Positions 25,774-38,309 of a stretch of 64,000 nucleotides of DNA are shown here, one piece after another. The stretch's first letter is position 1, and every line of letters begins with the position of its first letter. The stretch lies in NCBI GenBank assembly GCA_013396995.1, contig VWZP01006044.1, forward strand, positions 638,973-702,972, given 5' to 3'. The DNA comes from Dicaeum eximium (taxonomy: Eukaryota > Chordata > Aves > Passeriformes > Dicaeidae). The position numbers and the translations under genes are program-made. The notes under the pieces are model-generated. The model had not been told where the DNA came from. It ran no database searches and saw only the letters and a list, made by a program, of their open reading frames with translations.

Positions 25774-26789
25774 CTCGAGATGGTCTTTGCAACTGGGGAC
25801 AGCTGATAATATGAGAATTTTATCAGTTTTACCCTTTGCACACTGGCAATATCACTGGCAATACTCTCCTCTCTCTATGTTAACATCTTAACAAACCAAA
25901 CAACGTTTAATTTTTGAGCACTTGTTTCAGATGATTTAATCTGTACTGCAGTGCTGACACATTGTGTTTGACACTTAGCCTGTTGGCTAGTGCCACCAAG
26001 GATGCCACCTGGCCTGTCAGGAAGGACACATCACTGAGGGCTCTTGGTCAAACTCATATTTTACTGCACCAGACAGGATGAACACAGCTGGCGTGTGGAC
26101 TCACAACTGGTCCCAACACCCAAGACAGCTCAGCAGCACTCAGGGAGTTACATGGGATTGGCTTCATGCCTAAACACCTGTGTAGGGACAATGGTCTTGA
26201 GAAACAACCCCCCAAACCCCACTGCTGCTTTTGCTGGAGCTGCCATGCCCACGCCATCACTAACACAAACACACAGAACAGGGGCACTGGGACCATGAAC
26301 GAGGCTTCTCCAACAGGCACCTCACTCTGCTGGGGAGAGCAGGAAAGGGCAGGCTCTGAATGCCAGGAGCTGGCCAGGCCACTTGATGCACTCCTGGAGC
26401 CACTTGTGGTGGGGAGCCAGGATCAGCAAAGCAGAATGTGGGCTGAGGACGGGGTGTGCTACTGTAGCGTGCACTGGGCTCCTCTCAAGCGCATCAATTA
26501 CCTGTCAGAGGTTTTCAAAATATCAGGAAAAATGGCTAACATGTTTTTTGTGAACTTGAATTATTTCAACATAATTAAAAGATGATAAAAATTAAAATAA
26601 TGACCATACTTGATTTACAAAAATGACTAATCTTTTTCAGATGGGAACATATTAACCCATGCTTTTTATTCCAGTGTAGAAAAGACATGACAAACATATT
26701 TTTTAATATCCTAATTCTTTAATGAATTCTTCCACTAAGCCAAAGCTGTATTTGGGTAAAATGCTCATTCTGGAGATTTCTGCTTTCCT

Positions 26790-27260
26790 GGCAATTAAGC
26801 AAGAAAATAATAATTATTGTTGCAGTTGACAATTACTGCTACTGTTAATAATTACCATAATGCTCTATCAGAGAAAATTATTTTGATTTAGGCAGAAGCA
26901 TGAAATTGTCAACAACAAAAAATTTCTGGAAATGAAATGGGTTTTAGAAAAAATTCTATTTGCTCATCAACCAATGAAATGGAAGGAGAGTAAATGCCAA
27001 ACTGATGATTAGGCTAAAAAGAATTGACAATTACTAATTCATATGTAATAGCATGCATTTACTTTAAGGCTACAAAACCTGAAAAGTTCATAGTGTTACA
27101 GACTTGAGAGTGAACATAAGGCTGTCTGCATTGCATCGTCCTTTTAGTAACATGATTAAATCAAGCTACAGATAGCAAATAAAGCTTTTATTACTGGAAA
27201 ATTATTCCATCTAGCACATAAAATTGCTGGAAAAGTCCTTGCTTAATTACAATTTTTTTC
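26790..27260. promoter_or_regulatory. Candidate conserved non-coding element(s)
   Basis: Contains many TAATTA/AATTA motifs, paired 'TAATAATTA' segments, AGATAG-type GATA sites near 27170 and octamer-like 'CATGCAAAT' at about 27272. No transposon is recognised. This resembles AT-rich enhancers, but the claim rests on composition and motifs alone. Confidence 0.22.
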
Positions 27261-28387
27261 CTTGGTACTATCATGCAAATGTTTCCCTAGAAGAGCAAGT
27301 GCTACTCAACTAAGTTAGACAAAAAGTCAGGGGTTTATGAGCTTTATAAAAAGGTTAAAGCAGTTTCCAGCAATGTATTCTAGGTGTAAGCCAGGGAAAA
27401 GAAGTGAAAGATCGTAGACTAAGATATGCCAGATAGGTATCATTTGCTTTAGTGTAAAATGGTCTTCTGGTTGAAAATTGAACTGGCTCACATAAGGGGC
27501 CATGATCTCTGAAAGTTGATTTATGGGTCTCGGGGGTAAAAAATAAGCCTACCTTAGTAGAAATGCCACTCTCCTTTAAAGAAAATAATGAGATACTTTG
27601 CTGCTTTGGTTAAATGCAAGTATTAAATAAATTTAGAGTAGATTAGAATTGGACAATATATATCCATAACAGCAGACATAGTTTTCACTGCAGAGTTGAA
27701 CTTAGGTAGGTTTCATCTCCTCTGTTGCACAGCTGAAGTTCCTCTCCTAGATAGAATTAACTGTTCTCAACTGGCAAAAGTGAATTAAAGAAAAGGACTC
27801 TCTTGACACATCGTAATGTTTTGGGGAACAAATTAGAAGTGTAACAGACAGTTCCCATGAGGTCTTGATATATTGGAGTTACTTTAAAAAGGAGGAAGAT
27901 GCCCATTTCATTATCCCTCGATTTTTTCCTGTTGTCAGCTGGTATTTCACAGAGGTCTTCTGGCAGTAATACTGACTTGTGCCCAGTTTTGTCATCTCCA
28001 TTTTTATCTGGTTTTGTCACACTTTTAGTTTCTCAGATTTATAGAAATGATCCTTCTGTCCACACCTTTTTTGACAACACCTTCCTTGAGCTTCCCTATG
28101 AATAAAAATAAGCCCAGTTGACATCAAGCCATAATTTGCATGAGCTAGTTTTGCCAAATTCTGCAGAATTTGCTTGGGATGAGTTCCAACACATGAGGAG
28201 CTGAGAGGAAGCATCTCAAGGTCACCACAAAGGAGGAGGATGTGAGTGAGAGAGGTGTGACCAGACTCGTCACCAACATGTCTCATGCTGATGGGAACAA
28301 AACCCTGCCCCCAGAAGGGCTCTGTTGTATAACTCTGCCTGGTGGCCAGTCCAGAAATACACACTTGTCCACATGACTGACTTGTGG

Positions 28388-28405
28388 CTGCTGCTGCTGC
28401 TGCTG
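28388..28405. repeat. (CTG)6 trinucleotide run
   Basis: Six uninterrupted CTG units. On the plus strand they encode a Leu run in a short frame that mimics a signal peptide (Met codon at about 28373). On the minus strand they give an Ala run in a 164-codon frame. Neither is convincing as a gene. Confidence 0.9.
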
Positions 28406-30161
28406 TGGTCTCTGCCTTTGCAGCCCGAGGTGTTTGCAGGCTGCAGGTTGGTGTATTCTGCACAGCTCTTGCCTGATGCCACGAGAGGCATCCTGGAAAG
28501 TTTCCCTGCATGATGTGCTACAGCTGGCAGGCCAGTGGTGGGTGTGCTGCCACTGCTGCTGCTCAGGAGCTCCTCACAAGACTGTTCCTTCCCTGTCCTG
28601 TTGTCCAGAAGGTTTTTGCAAGGGTCCTGTGCCAAGCAGTGAAACAAAACTTTTCTACTCCATTTGAAGACCTCTATGACAAGAGGATTCCATTGACCAT
28701 ATTAAGTCTTAGAGCAGAAAAGCAGCTGTCATTCATAAATTTCTCTTCTCTAAGAGTTACTCCATGAGGTGACCTGACAAGAAAGGAACAGCTTTTATAG
28801 TAAAAGTGCTCTATTTTCTGTCTCCTTTCATCTGTGCAATAAGGCCCTGCATCCTGGCAGGTGATAACTTTAAAACATGACAATGCATTTCAGAGAAACA
28901 GGTCAGGTGGAATCTAAGTCAGAAGCACACAATTACCTTTAACTCCATCCCAGGAGCAGTGTTTCTGCTACCTCACCTTGGAGTTGCAAATGTTATTGCT
29001 GGGATGGCCATGATGTAATCAGGCACCCAACATGGCCTCATCTTCCATTCCCTTTCTCCTAGCTCCATTTTATAATTTTCCTTACATCTGTAGACAAAAT
29101 CCATCAAAATTCATTATATTAAAATAAAAACCTCCCTATATGTACCATAGGAACAGGTTGGCTTCTTCTTGTTTTGTTTCTGGTTCTTTCTGTAGCTTGT
29201 TATTTGTGACTTAGCTCTAGGCTTGTGTTTTCTATCATCCTTCCTCTGGTGTGTAAAGAGCATTTCTGACAGCTCTTTTGCCCTGATAAACCCCTGTGGC
29301 CAGGACTCCCAGGTAAGGTGTCTCATCTAATGCCCCAAAACCAGAGCTCCAGAGCCAGATCTGCCTCTCATGAGGGATAGAGACTGTGCTTAGTTATGGT
29401 CCAAGCTGTAAAACTGGTCAAAAAGGGTCAAGTGGAAATTCAAAGAACAGTTTTGTTTCCCATAAAATACTACAGATCCCACTTACTATGTGGTTCTGGT
29501 GTTTTGCAAAACATTGCTTTGGCTTTTGGGTTTTTGTCTTATCTTTAATCTGGTATTATTTTAATTAGTAAAATTTTGATTCATTTTGATAACAAAAATA
29601 TTGCTCTTTGATTTACTTCATCCTGGAGATGATGCCAGAAAGGCAGCAGTGCTGTGTGATAATGGCAGTTCTCAAGCAAAAACAGGGTGCTTTTAAGAAA
29701 TGTGATATTTCCAAACCCCAGATTCTTTTTTACAAGTTATTTCCATACCGTTCTCATTCAGACAATTTCTTTATCTTTTATCATGATATTTCAAATAACA
29801 AAATGGACTTCAGGGGGAAGTTGCAGGAGCACAAGTGAGTCAAAAGAAAGCAGCAGCTATGGAATTTTCTCAGATAAGGTAGAAAAGCACATTATTAAGT
29901 GATGGTGAGCAAAGTTAAAAAAGGAATACCCCTCTTGGAGGTTTTTTTTTTGTCTAATAATTAATATATTATTGGCCTCAAAAAAAGATTGCACAACCTT
30001 ATCTCTTACTCAGACCAACCTTGCTAGTAGTTATCTTGCCTTGAAAAAAGCTAACACTGTATATCTCTAGAGCTTTTCACCACAAAAGCACATAGTTGGC
30101 AGTCCTTACTGCAACCAATAGGAAGAGCAAAACCCCCATGCACCTTTGAAGGACAAATATT

Positions 30162-30225
30162 TTGGCTGGGACAGAGCAGTTAATTAACATTTTTCTTGTT
30201 CACAGCACTGCAGTGTCCCAGCCAA
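30162..30225. repeat. Inverted repeat with 12-bp perfect arms (possible LTR-edge remnant)
   Basis: TTGGCTGGGACA (30162-30173) and TGTCCCAGCCAA (30214-30225) are perfect reverse complements. After a 2-nt mismatch the stem continues with GCAGT (30176-30180) and ACTGC (30207-30211), leaving a 26-nt loop. The left arm plus 'TTAATTAACATTTTTCTTG' resembles the opening of a songbird LTR family that begins with a GGCTGGGACAGAG-type sequence, so it may be an ERV remnant. A hairpin RNA cannot be excluded. Confidence 0.6.
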
Positions 30226-33200
30226 GGTCAAGACTGCATTGTGTGAGGCATTACATAGATTCATGGAAGGAGCAAGCTGCTGCTCGAAGCTCAGAAGAAA
30301 GCAGTGATAAAAGTTAGAGGACAGAATGGGAGTGCATTCAAAACAAATGCTAGAGAGTGCTCATCACATGAGTTTTTAGCTTGGGTTCTGCCCAAATTTT
30401 TGTGCAGCCTCATAGCACCAAAAAAACCAATATGTAATAAAACTTCAGTGATTTTAGGTTTTTCTCTAAAGAGGAGTGGTGCAACTGCAACTAAATTATC
30501 CTCCTGAAACAGGGATTGATAGTTATAGTCACAAATCAGTTGAAGCTTACAAGTGGGCAAAGCGACCATAAATGGCCTTTGCTAAGTTGATTGCAACATC
30601 TTTTATTCACAGCAGAACAATCCAAGTGTTGTGTGGAAGAATTGTATGATTTCCTCAGACCTAACACTCTTGTACTGAAATCCTGGCCCTGAATCAAAAT
30701 GAGGTTTGCAAGCAATATTGAAATGGAGATTCTTATATAATGTATATCTCTGGGAACGTGGGTAATGAATGTAATACAATTTTAATGAGGATTTCATTTT
30801 ATGACTCAGGATACAAGAAGATATAACTTCTCCTAATATAATTACCTTTGATTAATCTGTGGGAGTTATTAATTTCAGACAAAAGTTTTGCTTTTCTGAA
30901 TGTCCAGACAAATGAAATTACTCTCATTAGTTTGACAGTAGATGATGACACAGATACAATAGGCACTGAAACAGAGATGTATTGGGCAGCTTACTGGAAA
31001 TTGAAAATTCAGCAAATTAATATTGCACATTGACCCATGAGCACAGTGGCCACTTTTTCAACAGGAATTCTTTTATCTCCCCTCTGTTTGCACTTTAACA
31101 TACACACAGCACAATCTGCTTCAAGCTATCACCAAGCACCTCTCAGAAACACAAAGCAGGAATGAGAAGGAAGCACTATTGAAGGAATATTTAAGTATTC
31201 CACCCAGGCACATCAACATTATAATTTATATTCTGTTATGATAGTGGCCAAGGGAGTGAAAGAAAACTGGTCTCCATTATGTAAGGAGTTGTTCTGACTC
31301 GCCAGAAAATAAAGTCTGAGCTCACGAGAATTCAAAATCTTATTTCCAGCAAAGCAAAGAAATAAATATAAGAAACTGTGGCAGGGAATTCAAAGAGGTC
31401 TGCCTAGGGAGACAGTGTTAAGGAAGGACATGGTGATGGATTGAACTCCTCTTTAATCTCCTTTCTTGCAGTCTGATCTATTTTATTACATGCACTGTTC
31501 TGCTGGAAAGGGGTGCAGGAAGGAAAGCTGCTCACCTGCCCGGGCTGGCAGATACTCCCTGCATTACAAAGTGGTGCTCTCTGGGTTGAGGGGAATCTGT
31601 GCCCTTCCTGAGAACAGCCTGAGCGAAGCAGCTGGAGTGCAGAGACTGACAAGGGCAGCAGCAAATCTGTAACAAAGACTGAGACTGGTAAACTTCTAGA
31701 GAACAATTGAAAAGACTCCAAGAACCAAATACAACCCACTCATGTGGAGTTTGTTACAGCCCAGAAAGGTTCTGAAACCACTGGGCTGAAGCCAACATTT
31801 TAAGAAAGAATAACAGGGGAATCTGATTGCAAATCCTTTAATTTCTAATGTATTTTACCCAAAGGATCTTAGATCTGAAGTATCATTTTGCAATGTCACT
31901 TTCAAAGTTACTCCTTTCTTGTGTTTCCATAAGCACATCTGTGATGATGGAGACTTTGCTTGGTGCTTGTGGTGTGCTCCAAGCCCACCTCAGAGCTCTG
32001 ACTGACTTCAGTTCCCCTCATACCCATGCAAAATTTAGGAAATAATGAAATAACAAATAATGAAATGCAGAGTTTCAGAATTTTTACACCATGCTTGCAC
32101 ATAATGCATGTAGAAATCAAATTAATTTTATATATTTCATATATAAAAGACCAAAGAATCTGGTTAGAGGATGAAAGGCCAAATGAACATGATACTAAAT
32201 GAATTAGTCTCTGAGATAAGCTAAATTCTCAGGTCCTCCCTTACACAAAACTTGCACTAAATTTTAACAAGTTTGCCTATAAAGGGCTGGGAGAAAATCG
32301 AATATTATTTTATTGGATTTAGCAGTGGATGAATATTTCTCATTCTGCCACAATAAGATTATTTACTCACAAAGAGGTACGAAAATAAAATATTATGAAA
32401 GATAAATGCTTATATATAAATGGCAAAAACTTTCCCTATATATTTTTACTTTGGGGCACAAACATTACAAATGTGTCTTCTGTTTTAAGCATTATTTCTC
32501 CTCTAATGCTTTTACCATTATCTTCCCATATTTATCATTTCAAGCAAAATCTCTGTCCAATTACATCTATATTCCTGGATGCCCTACTTCCTCCTTAGGT
32601 GAAGTTAATATGAGAGTCAGGTACTTTCTTTCTTTCTGTATTTCATAGTGGAAGCCTTCTTTTGGGCTCTAAAACCAAATCACCAGGAGATATTTTCTGC
32701 AGGGACCATACCTTGGATTTGTACTGTTACATGCTTCTTCTAGGTGCCTACAGTGAAAGGTCAAACTAACCATGCTACTTGGAAAAATGCAAAGATCTTT
32801 CTTTTCTACCATTTCCCTAATAAACATCTCACTGGCACTCTCCCTCCTGAATTTTAATTATGGGTCTTTTTAAGTTCATAAGCATTAAACAGATACAATT
32901 TCTTACTTAGGAAATACCATTACAAGTGATTCACATGTACCTCACAACTTTGTGATTAACGCAATTGTGAATTTTCCTTGTCAGACTTGAAATAAGCATT
33001 GTATAGCACAGTCCTACTCTGTTTTCCAAATTACAGTGCAATAATTGGCTCGTGGTTCCAAGTCACGACTGAGTTTCTGTATCTCATACCTTGTTTTCTT
33101 CTCTCTTTCATTTCCATATCTACATCTTTGTTTTAAGAAGAATTATTCAGCAGCATAAACCAGCAATTTCTCTTCACTGTAAAACTTTCTTTGACATTTT

Positions 33201-34667
33201 AACACAGTACTAAAGATGCTGAAAAGTGTGCATTAAAGACTGTAGGCACAGAAAAACAAATCTTAAATCTATTTTGCAGAATTTGTGTCTGTTCTTGCGC
33301 CCCAAAAAACAACTGAATGACAACATTTGATTCCTGAATATAGATGGTGAAAATCTGACAAGTAGAATTAACTGCAGATGATGTAGATATTAGAATAGTT
33401 AAAATAGTTTAAGAAAATATGCTGCCTTTAAGATATCACACTGATTACGATGGCCCTAAGGCTAACTAAAGATGATCCCCAATTATAAAAAAGTGCTGCT
33501 ATGCATAAGCAATCTTAATGAGCAATGTAATTAGACAGTGAAGCTCAAAAGAAAATGATGATATATATGCACAAATCTCATTACTCTAGTGGTATGGAAC
33601 ATTCAACATAGAAAGATATGAAAGTAAGAAGGTAATAATTTATCTCTAAGTTTTCCCTTCAAATTAAAACTTTGTCACATACTGATTTTTTTAAGACATC
33701 CTGAAATGCGTAATTGGCATCACACCATCAAATGTGTAATGCCACTTGTTATAAAAGGTATACAATTTTTGTGTCCCACAGTGTTGCTCTGCATCATAAA
33801 ATTAGCCAAGGACTATGTCTTTTAAAGCACAGGACTGGGCTCCAGCATATCGAAGCCATCTGCTGAAAGAATCAGACAGAAACTGCCACAATCACCAAAC
33901 CCAAGATACTGCCAGCTTTACCTAAAAGGAAACACAACATGTCACTCTCGTCTGACATTCCCTGTTGTCAAAGAACAAGACTTGCATACTGATCCAGCAA
34001 GCATCTGAGCAGCTCCAGGCACAGAAATGATTTAGACTGATTTTGTCACTTGGATCAAAACAGAAGAAAAGGAGAAGGATCTGGGATCAAAGTGTTCCAG
34101 CACCAGATTGTGGAGATACTATTCTCAGCAAAGGCCATTCATCTTGCATGCCTTGGTTCAGGCAAAGGTCCCAAAAATGAAACTCTAAAATAAGTTACAA
34201 ATTCATCACCTTTGAAAAAAAAAATCTATTCTGTCATGGCACAGTCACCAAAGAGAATCTGAAATAAAAACACTGCACTGGAAAGAAATTGTCTGGCTTC
34301 ATTATGAGAGGTTTACAGTGTTGGTTCTTTCAGTTTTGACTATACTTTAGACTACCCATGGCAAAGACATGGAAACAAAGCTGGTCCATGCTCATCCATG
34401 CTTTTTAATGTTGTAGGATTCCTGTGCCAGCTGGCAGTTGTTCCTTGTTCAGCTTGGTATTAACATCAGTCATGGACTCTTCCTGTTACTCAGTACAGCC
34501 ACCCTATCTGAGAGGAGAAGGAGAAGAGCTTTATCCAGGTATGACCTGTGCCATGCTGTCTGTTCACTCAGCCAAAACACAGGCCCTTCTTTATCAGTAG
34601 AAGAGTAGCCTTTGTGTCCATAAAGAGAGGAATTGCACACATGGTTCTATATCACAGATAAATGGTA
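30226..34667. other. Unique AT-rich sequence, no gene seen
   Basis: No recognised transposon, exon or RNA gene. It has many TAAT and TTATAA motifs and one small hairpin (33715-33744). Open frames are under 112 codons with no recognised domain. Confidence 0.5.
33715..33744. repeat. Short hairpin, 11-bp arms with one mismatch
   Basis: TGGCATCACAC (33715-33725) and GTGTAATGCCA (33734-33744) are reverse complements except at one position, with an 8-nt loop. Function unknown, and it may be chance. Confidence 0.65.
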
Positions 34668-35690
34668 TCCACGTGTTTCCAGGGATGGGACATTCACCAC
34701 CTCTCTGAGCAACCTCTTTCAGTGTTCCTCCACCCTCACTGTTCAGATTTGTTCCTTATATTTAGTTTAAATCTACCCTCTTTTAGTTTGAAACAATTTA
34801 TCTCTTGTCCAACAGCAGCACACCCTGCCAAAAACCTTTTCCCTGTCTTCCTTGTAGGCCTCCTTTAGTATTGAAGGACTGCAGTGAGGTGTCCCCAGAG
34901 CCTCCTCTTCTCCAGGCTGAACAACCGCAACTATCTCAGCTTTTCTCCATAGGACAGTTGTTCTCTGATCATTTTTGTGCCCCTCATCTGGACTGGCTCC
35001 AACAGATTCAAGTTTCTCTTGTGCTGGGGATGCTGGATGCAGGTGGGATCTCACCAGAGCAGAGCAGAGGGGCAGAATCTCCTCCCTCACCTCCTGCCCA
35101 CGGGGCTTTGGATGCAGCCCAGGACACAGGGCGTTTCTGGGCTGTAAAAGCACATTGCTGGGTCATGTCCAGCCTCTCATCCACCAGCTCCTTCTGGGAA
35201 GGGCTGCTCCCAATCCCTTCATCCCCCAGCCTGGACTGATAACAGGTTTCTCCGACCCAGGTGCAGCACCTTGCCCTTGGTCTTGTTAAACCTCATGAGA
35301 TTCTCATGGGCCACTTCTCAAACTTGTCCAGGTCCTTCTGGATGGCATCCTGTCTTTCAGGTGTGTCAACAGCACCACTCAGCTTGATGTTGTCTGCAAA
35401 TTTACTGAGGGTGCACTCTACCCTCTTGTCTGTCTTGATGAAGATATTAATTAGCACTGGTCCCAGTCTGGACCCCTGAGGGACACCACTTGTCACCAAC
35501 CTCCATCTGGACAGTGAGCCACTGACCACTACCCTCTCTATGTGACCACCCAACCAGTTCATCTCCACCAAACTGCCCACCCATCAAATCTCTGTCCCTC
35601 CAAAACAGAGTGAAGGATGTTGTGCAGAACCATATCACAGGCCTTGAATGTCTCAACAATATCTCTGACTTAAGGAAAGTATGTGACCAG
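34668..35690 (-). mobile_element. CR1 LINE retaining reverse-transcriptase sequence (minus strand)
   Basis: This is the longest CR1 in the window, at about 1 kb. Reading right to left it holds part of the reverse transcriptase (35690-35293), the ORF2 C-terminal region (about 35290-34850, with 'LCSALVRSHL') and the 3' UTR, ending near 34668 with 'ATCCCTGGAAACACGTGG'. The 3' UTR contains the complement of 'AGTTTAAATCTACCCTCTTT', a known CR1 3' segment. The terminal octamer repeats are not clear. It is 5'-truncated within RT and interrupted by stops and frameshifts, so it is inactive. Confidence 0.93.
35293..35690 (-). pseudogene. CR1 ORF2 reverse-transcriptase fragment
   Basis: An uninterrupted frame (35580-35293) reads 'VTSGVPQGSRLGPVLINIFI' and then 'CTLSKFADNIKLSGAVDTPE', which are the conserved RT blocks around the active-site strand. 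In CR1 the box is F-A-D-D. Here the second aspartate is Asn (FADN), which removes one of the metal-binding residues. Farther upstream (about 35690-35600), in another frame, 'KAFDMVLHNILHSVLEGQ' matches the preceding RT block, so a frameshift separates them. It is a dead copy. Confidence 0.9.
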
Positions 35691-36310
35691 AGTTTTCAAT
35701 TCAGAGAAAACAAAAATTCCTTACATTTTCAGAAGAAAATATTCTTTATCTGCAAATCAGTAAAAAAAACTGGAGATGTTTCCATTCCTTATGTATTTTT
35801 CCAGTGACACTGCTATATGTTCTTTGGAAAACAGTGACAAAATGACTGAACAGTGAAAAATGGCTTTGTAGGAGCATTGTTTTTCATCTGCAGTGCATAA
35901 GTCGAACATCTTGTGCCTAATGTGGTGCTGGACTATGTCTTCTGTCCTGTGAGCAACAGTTTTTTCCCAAGAAAAGAAGAAAAGAAAAAGAAAATAACCT
36001 GTAGAGAATCCTCATTAAAAGACACTAAGCAATGGGTTACAGAACAGTTCAAACCAGGGCATTATTGAATTTCAGACACATCTGTAGCTCTCAGTGGACC
36101 AGTTTTGTACTCTTAGAACTCCTTGACAACACATCATGTGTCTTGATTTTCTTCTTTCCATACTCCAAGCTTTCTTTTCTGCAGTTATTCCTCTCATAAT
36201 GTCAGTGAAATAAAAGCATGGAGCTACTGCCACGAGCTGCAGTGCTGCCTGTGCTGCCAGCACTCTCTTCATTCCCCTGCATAAAGCTCTTAGCCTCACC
36301 CATGTCTCTG
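35691..36310. other. Unique sequence, no gene seen
   Basis: A short stretch between two repeats, with a purine-rich A/G run near 35968-35997. No recognised feature otherwise. Confidence 0.55.
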
Positions 36311-36442
36311 TTTGAACTACAAGTTCTTTGGGGCAAAGATCTCCTACCATTATATATTTGTACAGTGCTTAACATATGGAAACCATATCATTTATTGGCT
36401 GTTAGGCATGACTGTAATAAACATAATAAATAATAATAATAA
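36311..36442 (+). mobile_element. Ancient L2/CR1-L3-like 3' tail with (TAA)n end
   Basis: The order 'AAGTTCTTTGGGGCAAAG', 'TTTGTACAGTGCTTAACAT', 'GGCTGTTAGGCATGACTG', 'ATAATAAATAATAATAATAA' matches an old amniote LINE/SINE 3' tail that I recognise from reptile and mammal genomes. It ends in a short TAA-type microsatellite (36424-36442), as those elements do. It is highly diverged and far older than the CR1 copies nearby. I am unsure of the exact family name. Confidence 0.6.
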
Positions 36443-38309
36443 CCTTTTTAGCAGTCCACCAATTACCAGAGATCAGAGTAAAACCTTGCAGGAAATGGGA
36501 GAGCTGCCTGCCCTGGGGTACTTTCTGTGCCATTCTTAGTACAAATTATGACCAGAAAGAAAATTGTTCCTAATGAGATCTAGATGAAAGTCTTCACAGG
36601 GAGGGAAGAACTATACCAGGAAATGGGGGGAGGGTTCCTCCTGGCCTCATCTTTGCTATAGGCAAATGATCTTGGCCTAATTACATTTTTTTCTCTTAGA
36701 ATTTGTAGTAATTGTGGCAAAGAGCAGTCTAAATGGGATGTTGTTAGTAGTGTATTCTTCTCCCCTTTGCCCAGTTTGTTTGAAATAGGGTCATCTCTTT
36801 TTTCCCCCTCAGTGTTTTCTCATTCTCTCTACCTCCCCAAACAGCCCTTGCAGTGTTCTTTCCTCTTCCCTCTTTGCTCTACTTCTTCCTCACTTCAGTC
36901 TCTCACTCTGCACCCCAAAATCATCACTCACACCTCCACATGACATACAGCCTCCTTCCCCCTGCTTTTTCTCACAAAAGCCTGCTCTGAGATGGTGTTC
37001 CCAAGTGGTGATTAATGAGAGTTCTAGCTGCAGCTAAAAGCTGGGATGAGTGTAGATATAATAACAAACATTACTGCAGGTGAGGGAGGCAGGAGCCTGC
37101 GTTTCTCTTCCCCAGGCTACCAACACACTGACTGTTTCACAGCAGCTGGTTTGAAACACTGAGTTCCTGGGCCCCAGTCCAGCCAAAGATGCCTAAAGGT
37201 CCTGATAACTTCTGAGGTGCAGGAGAAGATCCAGACCCATGTCACATTTTAGGAGAGGATCTACATTTCCCTAGAAATATTACCACGTTAACTCTGCAAC
37301 AGCAAAGGGATTTTCTTACTGCTCAAATGCCACCAAAAAAAAGCTGGAGAAATTTCTGCATCTGATGGTGTGGTTTAAATCCAGCTGGGAACTACGTCCC
37401 ACAAAACAGCTCACTCACTCCCCACTGGGTGGGATAGGGAAGAGAATCAGAAGGGTAAAAATGAGCAAATCTGTGGGCTGGGATACAGACAGTCTAATAG
37501 GCAAAGCAAAAACCATGCATACAAGAAAAACAAAACAAAACAAAAAAATCATTCACTGCTTCCCATGGGCAGGCAGGTGTTCAGGCACAACACAGCCTAA
37601 TACTGAATACATTGAATAAAATTAACTTTATCCCATTCAAACCCAGCACAGATGGTAACGGTCCAAGTAGAACATCCCTTTTCCACATGGTGCTACATGG
37701 AGCTGTGTTCCAGGAGTTTCTCCTGTGGCAGAGCTGCCTTGACCTGCCTCAGACACCCTCCTGCCAGTCTCTGCCCATGTTCTCACTCAGTGAGCATGCC
37801 TGCATTTCAGACAGAAACCACTTAGGTCCTATCATGATGGGCTCTGAGGAAAACGGAGAAGTGTGCAAACAGAACAAGTGACATTTAATCTCCACTTCTG
37901 CACTTTTATCTGAGAAGCTTGACAATATACTGTGATTGGATAATGATTCAGGGAGAAATATTGTACAGAGAAAGTGCAAAGAAATATGTGAAAAGAAAAA
38001 GAAAAGCCAAAGAAAGAGCTGTGTCCTAAAGTAGATAGCCATTAGGGCTAATTTTATGCTGAGCTGGGAAGGAAAATTTTAGACTGTTATGAGACAGCCA
38101 CAAAGCAACAGCTGAGTTTCTGTATCATGAAGAAAAGTTTTCCTGTGGTTGCACTGATAATGCTGAATTCAAGTAAAAGTCATGATGTGAAAAGGTTATT
38201 TCTATATAGATATTGAAACATTTAACAGGACAAAAAACATACAAAGCCCAGACAAGGCTTGCATTTATAAAATATTTTAGATTTGCACAGTTAAAGAATA
38301 TCCTAAGTT
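36443..38309. other. Unique sequence, no gene seen
   Basis: Contains a C/T-rich patch (about 36790-36970) and an (AAAAC)n run near 37527-37547. Open frames are under 100 codons and lack recognised domains. Confidence 0.5.

Larger units (their letters stand above)
21166..30161. other. Unique AT-rich sequence, no gene seen
   Basis: No transposon or exon is recognised. It contains a 19-bp direct repeat (25736-25773), a (CTG)6 run (28388-28405) that generates a leucine-rich frame, and candidate conserved stretches at about 24590-24720 and 26790-27260, listed separately. A locally GC-richer patch (about 26060-26500) has an open frame of 139 codons (26166-26585) without any recognised domain. It may be an old insertion, but nothing identifies it. 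Confidence 0.5.

Noticed and set aside
28017..28511. Minus-strand open frame of 164 codons and plus-strand frame with a Leu run resembling a signal peptide (28373)
   Set aside because: Both owe their appearance to the (CTG)6 run. The rest shows no domain, and the plus frame ends after about 46 residues.
34805..35239. Plus-strand open frame of 144 codons
   Set aside because: Antisense to the CR1 element on the minus strand.
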